From contig CAMWJT010000074.1 of the NCBI GenBank assembly GCA_947174625.1, positions 1 through 6,516 of the forward strand: a stretch of DNA of 6,516 bases. Direction: 5' to 3'. The position numbers and the translations under genes were made by a program. The notes beneath the pieces were generated by a model that saw only the letters and a list, made by a program, of their open reading frames with translations, did no database searches and was not told where the DNA came from. Numbering within the stretch: the first letter of the stretch is position 1; every line of letters begins with the position of its first letter. The stretch is from an uncultured Ruminococcus sp. (lineage in GTDB: Bacteria; Bacillota; Clostridia; Oscillospirales; Ruminococcaceae). Shown here piece by piece: positions 1-4,661 of the stretch.

Positions 1-58
1 TTATTTAAATATGATTAAATTTTTTAAAATTTATTTTTTTATATATTATTTTATTGCT

Positions 59-87
59 ATTATAGCATATCCGGAAATTTTTTGCAA
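59..87 (-). promoter_or_regulatory. Leftward sigma-A-type promoter with extended -10
   Basis: Read on the minus strand, there is TTGCAA at 87-82, a 17-bp spacer, and TATAAT at 64-59 preceded by TGC, which makes an extended -10. Hexamers and spacing are near consensus. Transcription would start near position 52 and leave the window to the left. No start codon with a ribosome-binding site is visible in bases 1-58 on this strand, so the target gene must lie outside. This implies a divergent neighbour of corA, which is an inference. Confidence 0.55.
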
Positions 88-110
88 GCGTTTCCGGGAT
101 TTTTGTCCCG
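71..110. repeat. Overlapping inverted repeats with LacI/CcpA-like operator candidate
   Basis: CCGGAAA (71-77) pairs with TTTCCGG (91-97), and CGGGA (95-99) pairs with TCCCG (106-110). The two stems share bases 95-97, so they are mutually exclusive as RNA. Inside the first repeat, TTGCAAGCGTTTCC (82-95) resembles the catabolite-response/LacI-family consensus WTGNAARCGNWWWCAW. I count mismatches at its 13th and 15th positions. The motif covers the -35 element of the leftward promoter (82-87), where a repressor would block it. The first stem followed by TTTTT (100-104) could instead act as a weak rightward terminator, but the leftward promoter at the same place makes an operator role more attractive. 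Confidence 0.35.
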
Positions 111-161
111 TTCTGACAGAATTTTACAAAATCCCCGGCATTTTGACTGCAAAAAAAAGAC

Positions 162-190
162 TTGCCAAATTGCACGGAATCTGCTATAAT
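162..190 (+). promoter_or_regulatory. corA promoter, extended -10
   Basis: TTGCCA (162-167), a 17-bp spacer, then TATAAT (185-190) preceded by TGC. Transcription should start near 197. The leader RNA would be about 107 nt to the corA start and only about 43 nt to the leader-ORF start at 240. It begins with a U-rich imperfect direct repeat (199-221, TATTTTATTTC then TATTTTTATTTC). Confidence 0.7.
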
Positions 191-224
191 AATATTGTAT
201 TTTTATTTCTATTTTTATTTCTGG

Positions 225-234
225 AAGGCGGTGA
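225..234 (+). promoter_or_regulatory. Near-perfect Shine-Dalgarno of the leader ORF
   Basis: AAGGCGGTGA differs at one base from AAGGAGGTGA, the full complement of the 16S rRNA 3' end. It lies 5 nt before the ATG at 240. It is much too far from the corA ATG at 304 to serve it, so it argues that the short ORF at 240 is really translated. Confidence 0.6.
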
Positions 235-239
235 CTTTG

Positions 240-350
240 ATGTGTATTGACCCTGAGGGTCGAGCGGAAATGTATCAGTTCGCAAGGAAAGGTTGGTTTA
301 GCTATGATTCGTTTTTATCAGACGCAGGGCAATTCCGTTCAGAGTCTTGA
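240..350 (+). CDS. 36-residue leader peptide overlapping the corA start
   Basis: This short ORF starts with ATG six bases after a near-perfect Shine-Dalgarno and stops at TGA 348-350. It runs 47 bases past the corA start codon in a different reading frame. It lies wholly within the predicted corA transcript. The peptide begins MCIDPEGRAEM, is polar with several aromatic residues (two Trp/Phe pairs around residues 19-26), and has no signal peptide or membrane segment. I recognise no family. A small hairpin, GACCC-TGA-GGGTC (249-261), lies within its first codons. Ribosomes reading it must cross the corA initiation site, so it could control corA translation by coupling or by occlusion. Magnesium transporter genes elsewhere, for example mgtA with mgtL in Salmonella, are controlled through leader ORFs, but no homology to mgtL is claimed. 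It may also be a non-functional ORF. Confidence 0.45.
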   Translation: MCIDPEGRAEMYQFARKGWFSYDSFLSDAGQFRSES

Positions 351-1230
351 AGAACCTGCGCCGGGCTGTTGGATCTGCGTTGTAGATCCCACGGCTCAGG
401 AAGTCCAGAAATTAATTGACGGCTACGGTCTTGACAGCGGTTTTGTCAAGTCCTCGCTCGACGAAGAAGAATCTTCCCGTATTGAACGGGAGGACGACCA
501 GACGTTAATTATTGTCGATACGGCAATGTCTGAAATCCAGACGGAAGAAACAATCCTGTTTTTTACTGTCCCTCTTGGGATTATTATTACAGATGATTAT
601 TTATTCACAATCTCACTCCGGGATAATCAGGTCTTGCGTGACATGATGGACGGAACTGTCAAGGGTGTTTATACCAATATGAAAACAAGATTTGTCATGC
701 AGTTATTATTGCGGGTTACGGCAATCTATTTGCAGGATCTGAAACAGATTGACAAGATGTCCAACGTGATGGAGCAGAAATTAAGCAGTATCATGAAAAA
801 TAAAGAATTAATCCAGATGCTGGAATTGCAGAAATCCCTGGTGTATCTGTCTACATCACTGAAAGCCAATGAAGTGACAATTGAAAAACTACTCCGGGGC
901 AGGACAATCAAGCTTTATGATGACGATCAGGATTTACTGGAAGATGTATTAATCGAAGTCCGGCAGGCGATTGAAATGAGCCATATTTACTCCGGGATTA
1001 TTTCCAGTATGGTAGAAGCGTTCGGCTCGGCGATCTCTAATAATTTAAATATCGTAATGTGGAAATTAACGGTTGTGACAATTATTATGTCTATCCCGAC
1101 TATGATATTCAGTTTTTACGGGATGAACACGGCGCATCTGCCAGTCCCGGACACCTGGTTTCCGACAGTTTTATCTGTTATCATAACACTGGTTACGGCA
1201 TATGTTATGCTGAGAAACAAAAAAAAGTAA
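304..1230 (+). CDS. corA: CorA-family magnesium transporter
   Basis: This 308-residue protein is a probable CorA-type divalent cation channel that brings Mg2+ across the cytoplasmic membrane as a homopentamer. The signature YGMN is at residues 272-275, at the end of the first membrane helix (about 253-271). A second helix (about 286-304) is followed by a basic C-terminal tail, RNKKK. The N-terminal soluble part has the usual opening for clostridial CorA proteins (GCWICVVDPT near 21-30) and the DEEESSRIEREDDQTLIIVD region (53-72), then a long helical stalk. The loop after YGMN reads TAHLP rather than the more common M-P-E-L-like form. ATG 304 is chosen because the protein then starts at the family's usual point, with AGGAAAGG at 285-292 upstream. 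A TTG at 247 would add 19 residues that do not look like the family. No clear terminator follows. Confidence 0.9.
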   Translation: MIRFYQTQGNSVQSLEEPAPGCWICVVDPTAQEVQKLIDGYGLDSGFVKSSLDEEESSRIEREDDQTLIIVDTAMSEIQTEETILFFTVPLGIIITDDYLFTISLRDNQVLRDMMDGTVKGVYTNMKTRFVMQLLLRVTAIYLQDLKQIDKMSNVMEQKLSSIMKNKELIQMLELQKSLVYLSTSLKANEVTIEKLLRGRTIKLYDDDQDLLEDVLIEVRQAIEMSHIYSGIISSMVEAFGSAISNNLNIVMWKLTVVTIIMSIPTMIFSFYGMNTAHLPVPDTWFPTVLSVIITLVTAYVMLRNKKK

Positions 1231-1261
1231 ATTTAATTAATTTTCAGGAAAGAATTATAAC

Positions 1262-1290
1262 TTGACAAGCTGTGTATTTTGCGTTAGAAT
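1262..1290 (+). promoter_or_regulatory. Promoter of the dockerin/SGNH gene
   Basis: A consensus TTGACA (1262-1267), a 17-bp spacer and TAGAAT (1285-1290) lie just after corA. Transcription would begin near 1297, leaving a very short untranslated leader with AAAAGGAG at 1303-1310 before ATG 1322. The gene is therefore probably transcribed independently of corA. Read-through from corA cannot be excluded, because no terminator is seen between them. Confidence 0.75.
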
Positions 1291-1321
1291 AAAAGAAAAC
1301 AGAAAAGGAGAAAAACAAATT

Positions 1322-2545
1322 ATGATGAAAAAAATTTCCAGATTCGTTGCTTGTCTGCTCACGGCGGTCAGTTCTGCAAATCTGCTCCAGATGCCTGTGC
1401 TGACAAATGCCGAAGAAGCCGTTAAAATTGTCGTACTTGGTGACGGTATCTCTACCGGCGCACAGCTCCCGGACGGTGAAAAATCCTATATAGAATTGAT
1501 CCAGGCATCCGGAAATTACCAGATCCAGAATTTCGCCCAGGATAATTTTACAACGGCGGACTTGCTCGATAGTCTGGATGATGCCCAGATTCAACAAGCT
1601 TTGTCCAATGCGGATGTGATTCTTGTCAGTGTCGGGATTCATGATATTATGGATCAGTTTCTTGTTACTGCACACGGATTTATGGAAGAATTCAGCTTTA
1701 CACAGTTTACGGACGTTTTCACCGCTAACATTGAAGACTACGGCTTTGAAGATGAGATGGAGCTTGTTCCCTATGCCAATCAGATGGCGGATGATGTGAA
1801 GGCGAACCGTACCGAAGCGGCGGCGAACATACAGGCAATTACAGCGAAACTCGAAGCATACCCGGACACAAAGATTGTCTATCAGACCGTGTATAATTTA
1901 TTGGATAATATCGAGATGTATGACACGCTCACCGCAAAACGCAAAATGGCATACAACAGCATCATGAATCCGACAGGCACAGTTCTCAATGGTTGTTATA
2001 ACGATTATCTCGCAGGTTACGTCAGACAGCATGAAAATGCCGTGATTGCGGATGTGTATACTGCATTTGCAGGGAATGCCTGGCAATATACAAATTTATA
2101 TGATCTGGAAGTGAATCCCAGTGCTGCCGGACACCAGGTGATTGCAGATCTTGTCCTGCAAGCAATGGCAGAGCCGATCCTTGGAGATGTGGACGGCGAC
2201 GGCAGGATTGATGCGTCAGATGCGTCGGCAGTTCTGGTACATGCGGCAAATTTCGGTTCAGGACTGGGCGGAACGCTCACGGAATCCCAGCAAAAAATGG
2301 CGGATGTGGATGAAAACGGGATTGTAGATTCTCAGGATGCGGCGCAGATCCGGTCTTATGCGGCGGCATTCGGTTCCGGACAGCACTATGAATTTATCAA
2401 AAATACTCCGTCCGTAGAACCTGAAATTATTGATGCAGATCCGGATCAGCCGGGAGAAGATCCAGGCATTGTGGATGCTGACCCCTATCTGCCCGGCACG
2501 AGCCAGATCACAGATGCAGATCCATTTGCGCCCGTTACATTATAA
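1322..2545 (+). CDS. Secreted dockerin protein with degenerate SGNH-hydrolase domain
   Basis: This 407-residue protein has a signal peptide (basic MMKK start, hydrophobic stretch, probable cleavage after TNA-30). An SGNH/GDSL-esterase-like domain follows (about 34-283), then a type I-like dockerin (about 287-350) and an acidic tail. The dockerin has two intact calcium loops, D289-D291-D293-D300 and D328-D330-N332-D339, so it should bind a cohesin on a scaffoldin or cell surface. The SGNH domain keeps the fold landmarks but not the catalytic residues. Block I reads GDG (40-42) instead of GDS, block II has N75 where Gly is expected, block III reads GIHD (105-108) instead of GxND, and block V reads EVNP (263-266) instead of DxxHP. 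By my alignment it is probably not a classical esterase and may bind carbohydrate or protein. Start 1322 fits the ribosome-binding site AAAAGGAG and the signal peptide; the TTG at 1262 is inside the promoter. No GC-rich terminator follows. Confidence 0.85.
   Translation: MMKKISRFVACLLTAVSSANLLQMPVLTNAEEAVKIVVLGDGISTGAQLPDGEKSYIELIQASGNYQIQNFAQDNFTTADLLDSLDDAQIQQALSNADVILVSVGIHDIMDQFLVTAHGFMEEFSFTQFTDVFTANIEDYGFEDEMELVPYANQMADDVKANRTEAAANIQAITAKLEAYPDTKIVYQTVYNLLDNIEMYDTLTAKRKMAYNSIMNPTGTVLNGCYNDYLAGYVRQHENAVIADVYTAFAGNAWQYTNLYDLEVNPSAAGHQVIADLVLQAMAEPILGDVDGDGRIDASDASAVLVHAANFGSGLGGTLTESQQKMADVDENGIVDSQDAAQIRSYAAAFGSGQHYEFIKNTPSVEPEIIDADPDQPGEDPGIVDADPYLPGTSQITDADPFAPVTL
2180..2371 (+). other. 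Dockerin domain coding region
   Basis: This stretch encodes residues 287-350 of the preceding protein. Two F-hand segments begin GDVDGDG and ADVDENG, each with Asp/Asn at loop positions 1, 3 and 5 and Asp at 12. Each is followed by a helix (ASAVLVHAANF and AAQIRSYAAAF). The helix ends repeat F-G-S-G, which shows the internal duplication typical of dockerins. Such domains dock enzymes and accessory proteins onto cohesins in ruminococcal cellulosomes or amylosomes. Which cohesin is the partner cannot be told from the sequence. Confidence 0.85.
2426..2533 (+). repeat. Three I-x-D-A-D-P-x-x-P peptide repeats in the C-terminal tail
   Basis: After the dockerin, the protein tail contains IIDADPDQP (residues 369-377), IVDADPYLP (383-391) and ITDADPFAP (396-404), separated by 4-5 residue Gly/Pro/Ser linkers. 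The third copy ends three residues before the C terminus. The copies are conserved in protein but differ in codons, so this is not recent DNA slippage. I do not recognise the motif. It could be a short linear binding or anchoring motif. Confidence 0.7.
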
Positions 2546-2606
2546 TTAATTTATAATTATTTATAATTTATTTTTCGCACTCTTTTTGCATTTTTTTCTG
2601 GATTCT

Positions 2607-2647
2607 TTCATGTAATTATCACATTTCAGAGTATAATAAGAATTACA
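2607..2647 (+). promoter_or_regulatory. Probable htrA promoter with a flanking inverted repeat
   Basis: TATAAT at 2632-2637 is a perfect -10. The -35 is poor (TTCATG at 2607-2612, 19-bp spacer), which suggests an activator or regulated expression. The perfect 7-bp inverted repeat TGTAATT (2611-2617) / AATTACA (2641-2647) flanks the -10. Its half-site centres are 30 bp apart, about three helical turns, as expected for a dimer or tetramer binding one face of DNA. In this AT-rich stretch chance is possible. The predicted start is near 2644 and the leader about 85 nt long. Confidence 0.4.
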
Positions 2648-2654
2648 GAGAAAA

Positions 2655-2698
2655 AATCAGAACAATCAGAACAAAATTAAATTTATAAAAATTAAATT
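2655..2698 (+). repeat. Short direct repeats in the htrA leader
   Basis: AATCAGAAC is tandemly duplicated at 2655-2663 and 2664-2672. AAAATTAAATT then occurs twice, at 2673-2683 and 2688-2698. All lie in the predicted untranslated leader of htrA, before its ribosome-binding site AGAAAGGGTG (2711-2720). No function is evident. The leader is poor in stable structure and may simply be AT-rich spacer. Confidence 0.5.
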
Positions 2699-2727
2699 CA
2701 TGATATTAGCAGAAAGGGTGCGTTTTT

Positions 2728-4170
2728 ATGTTTGGAAATGACAATAAAAATAATAAACAGGATCTGAATCATTATCAGGATCTTTATCAGAATTTTTACC
2801 AGAATTCCGATCCTGATCATCAGGACGGCTATATTGACTATGTGTCTGACTCCGGCAATTTCCGGAATCAGAAACATAACAACGGCGGAAAAGGCTTTCT
2901 CAAAGTCATTGCCGGTGTTGCCGCTGTTGCCATTATTTCTGTTTCTTCCATTGAGATGTATAAGCTGTTCGGCGGAAATCATTCCGAATGGGATGCCGTT
3001 GTCACCAGTGATGCGGACGATCCGGACGACAGCAACATGACAGAAGATGCTTCTGTTCCGGAAAATGCCGGAGAAAATAATAATGCCTCTGCAAATTCTA
3101 TGGCAAACTGGATTAATATGTCTGCGCCGGAAGGTGCGCTGAGTATTCCGGATATTGTCGAAAAAGCGCTCCCGTCCGTCGTCGGCATCAATGCCACTTT
3201 TGAATATACTCCACAGAACACACAAAGTTACTGGGGATTCGGTTTTGGCTACGGCATTCCGAATTATGGCGATTCCGGTGAGAAAAGACAGATTGCCGGT
3301 ACTGGCACGGGCATTATCATGACTGCTGACGGCTATATCATCACAAATGCGCATTGTATCTATGATAATGAGAGTGATTATAAATGCGGCAAAGCCATTG
3401 GTGTGAGCGTTGTCATGGGGGATGCGGACGAAACGGAATACGATGCCGAAATTGTCGGCTATGATCTGGAGACGGATCTTGCTGTACTCAAAATCGGTGC
3501 GAACGGATTAACACCGGCGGAATTCGGCAACAGTGATGAACTGCGTGTCGGTGAGACAGTCGTAGCGATCGGCAATCCTCTGGGCTTTGAATTATTCGGC
3601 ACAACGACTTGTGGGATTGTTTCCGCTCTGAACCGTGAAATTACGATTAATGAGAAAGATATGACACTGATCCAGACGGATGCGGCAATCAATCAGGGTA
3701 ATTCCGGAGGGCCTTTGCTCAATGGTTACGGGCAGGTAATCGGGATTAATTCGGCAAAAATGTCTTCCTCTTATGGCAGTGCAGGTGTGGAGGGACTCGG
3801 CTTTGCCATCCCGATCAGTGATGCAAAGGAAATTATTGAAGATTTAATTGAAAATGGCTATGTAACAGGACGTCCACAGTTTGGAATTACAGGTGTGAAT
3901 GTGTCTGAATCTGATGCAGAACATTTCAGTATGCCATTGGGTGTATATGTCTATGGCGTGACCGGCGGGAGCGCCGCAGAACAGGCAGGCATCTGTCAGG
4001 GCGATGTCATCACGGCAGTTGAGGAAACGACGATTACGAACATGGATGAACTCAACGAAGCCAAGAACCAGTACAATGCCGGTGATACGATCACGCTGAC
4101 GGTGTACCGTTCCGGGCAGTCTCTGAAACTGGAGCTGACACTTCAGGAAGTACACCAGGAAGCAGAATAA
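2728..4170 (+). CDS. htrA: HtrA/DegP-type membrane-anchored serine protease with PDZ domain
   Basis: This 480-residue protein is a trypsin-fold HtrA protease that degrades or refolds damaged proteins on the outer face of the membrane. The order is as follows. A cytoplasmic segment rich in Tyr, Gln, Asn and Asp covers residues 1-55, with reiterated Y-Q-[DN] units. A membrane anchor lies at about 57-76. An acidic Asn/Asp/Ser/Ala linker runs to about 135. The protease domain spans about 138-375, and a single C-terminal PDZ domain about 383-476. The catalytic triad is intact: H209 in ITNAHC, D250 in ETDLAVLKI and S326 in GNSGGP. A Gly/aromatic insert at 168-180 precedes the GTGTG strand. Cysteines are unusually many for a clostridial HtrA: C210 next to the catalytic His, plus C220, C295 and C423. 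ATG 2728 has AGAAAGGGTG 7 nt upstream. It is probably monocistronic, with a promoter upstream and a terminator downstream. Confidence 0.93.
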   Translation: MFGNDNKNNKQDLNHYQDLYQNFYQNSDPDHQDGYIDYVSDSGNFRNQKHNNGGKGFLKVIAGVAAVAIISVSSIEMYKLFGGNHSEWDAVVTSDADDPDDSNMTEDASVPENAGENNNASANSMANWINMSAPEGALSIPDIVEKALPSVVGINATFEYTPQNTQSYWGFGFGYGIPNYGDSGEKRQIAGTGTGIIMTADGYIITNAHCIYDNESDYKCGKAIGVSVVMGDADETEYDAEIVGYDLETDLAVLKIGANGLTPAEFGNSDELRVGETVVAIGNPLGFELFGTTTCGIVSALNREITINEKDMTLIQTDAAINQGNSGGPLLNGYGQVIGINSAKMSSSYGSAGVEGLGFAIPISDAKEIIEDLIENGYVTGRPQFGITGVNVSESDAEHFSMPLGVYVYGVTGGSAAEQAGICQGDVITAVEETTITNMDELNEAKNQYNAGDTITLTVYRSGQSLKLELTLQEVHQEAE

Positions 4171-4213
4171 AAATTCAGATAACTTTCCCCTTTCAGAATG
4201 ATATTAGCACAGG

Positions 4214-4246
4214 CAGGCAGAAATCAATCCAGTTTCTGCCTGTTTT
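4214..4246 (+). terminator. Rho-independent terminator after htrA
   Basis: CAGGCAGAAA (4214-4223) pairs perfectly over 10 bp with TTTCTGCCTG (4233-4242) around a 9-nt loop, and TTTT (4243-4246) follows. The hairpin starts 43 nt after the htrA stop codon. Confidence 0.8.
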
Positions 4247-4434
4247 GCCTGGATAATTTCCAGATAATGACAAATATTTTTTCTGAGATTTTTATTTTTT
4301 TTAAAATTTTAAATTTTTTCCATAACTGGAAAATATGGCATAAAAAGGGCAGAAAATCTATTTTATTTGTGCAAATCACCTAAAAAAGCGAAAAATGTTT
4401 CTGCAATATTTTTAAAGAAAATTTGGCAAGGGTG
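4247..4434. other. AT-rich intergenic spacer without a gene
   Basis: The stretch between htrA and the next gene (4171-4661) contains no supported coding sequence. This part of it is A/T-rich with homopolymer runs, for example T8 and A/T blocks around 4285-4320. I see no gene, stable hairpin or convincing promoter before 4435. A 61-codon ORF at 4198-4383 starts in the terminator, has no ribosome-binding site and is of low complexity. Confidence 0.6.
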
Positions 4435-4463
4435 TTGACAATCTCAAAATTATATGCTAAAAT
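4435..4463 (+). promoter_or_regulatory. Strong promoter of the coiled-coil protein gene
   Basis: A consensus TTGACA (4435-4440), a 17-bp spacer and TAAAAT (4458-4463) preceded by TGC form an extended -10 promoter. Only one base of the two hexamers departs from consensus. Transcription should start near 4470. It is one of the two best promoters in the window and suggests abundant expression. Confidence 0.8.
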
Positions 4464-4469
4464 ATACAG

Positions 4470-4661
4470 TATAAAAACATTCCTGTGCTGTCGTACCGGG
4501 ACAGTGCGGCGATGTTGATGGCAAGGCATGGGAGTTCGGCTCACGGTACTGCAAGGCGGTTTGCAGGTTTTCTGTGTTTCTGAAAGTGCCGCCCGGCGCT
4601 TTCTGCTTGCTCCTGCGTCGTGAAAATGAAAATCTACAAGGAAGAGAGAGGTAATCTATCA
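4470..4661 (+). promoter_or_regulatory. Long structured 5' leader of the coiled-coil protein gene
   Basis: About 190 nt separate the predicted start site from ATG 4662, and bases 4480-4620 are clearly richer in G+C than the flanks. Hairpins seen by eye are 4485-4492 with 4500-4507 (two wobble pairs), CTGCAA 4549-4554 with TTGCAG 4561-4566, and GAAAGTGCC 4582-4590 with GGCGCTTTC 4595-4603 (9 bp, one wobble, 4-nt loop). The loop of the first hairpin, GTACCG (4493-4498), is the exact complement of CGGTAC (4544-4549), so a pseudoknot is possible. None of this matches a riboswitch class that I recognise. It could be a cis-regulatory element, an mRNA-stabilising leader, or an unrecognised small RNA. 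No convincing leader ORF is seen. Confidence 0.4.

Noticed and set aside
11..250. 79-codon ORF at the left edge
   Set aside because: It is a low-complexity Phe/Ile/Tyr translation of AT-rich DNA with no ribosome-binding site. It overlaps the leftward promoter, the inverted repeats and the corA promoter.
247..303. N-terminal extension of corA from a TTG at 247
   Set aside because: The added residues do not resemble CorA, and ATG 304 gives the usual family N terminus with its own AGGAAAGG site.
1262..1321. Extension of the dockerin protein from a TTG at 1262
   Set aside because: The codon is part of the -35 hexamer of the promoter, so it would not be transcribed. The signal peptide begins at 1322.
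1244..1675. 143-codon minus-strand ORF
   Set aside because: It is antisense to the start of the dockerin gene and its promoter. The peptide is Cys/His/Ile-rich without domain features, typical of a shadow frame.
2540..2575. Possible terminator after the dockerin gene (TTATAATT repeats followed by T-run)
   Set aside because: The only hairpin is about five A-T pairs with a 4-nt loop. It is too weak to call and lies in simple AT-rich sequence.
2698..3354. 218-codon minus-strand ORF opposite the start of htrA
   Set aside because: The htrA frame has clear protease domains. The opposite frame is an Ile-, Arg- and Asn-rich shadow and ends in a run of Ile-Leu repeats from the antisense of Tyr-Gln-Asp codons.
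4549..4571. CTGCAA/TTGCAG hairpin followed by GTTTTC as an attenuator
   Set aside because: The stem is six base pairs and the T-run only four, interrupted at both ends. It is kept as part of the structured leader and not called a terminator.
4512..4583. 23-codon plus-strand ORF in the structured leader
   Set aside because: No Shine-Dalgarno precedes either ATG, and the bases are better explained by the proposed stems.
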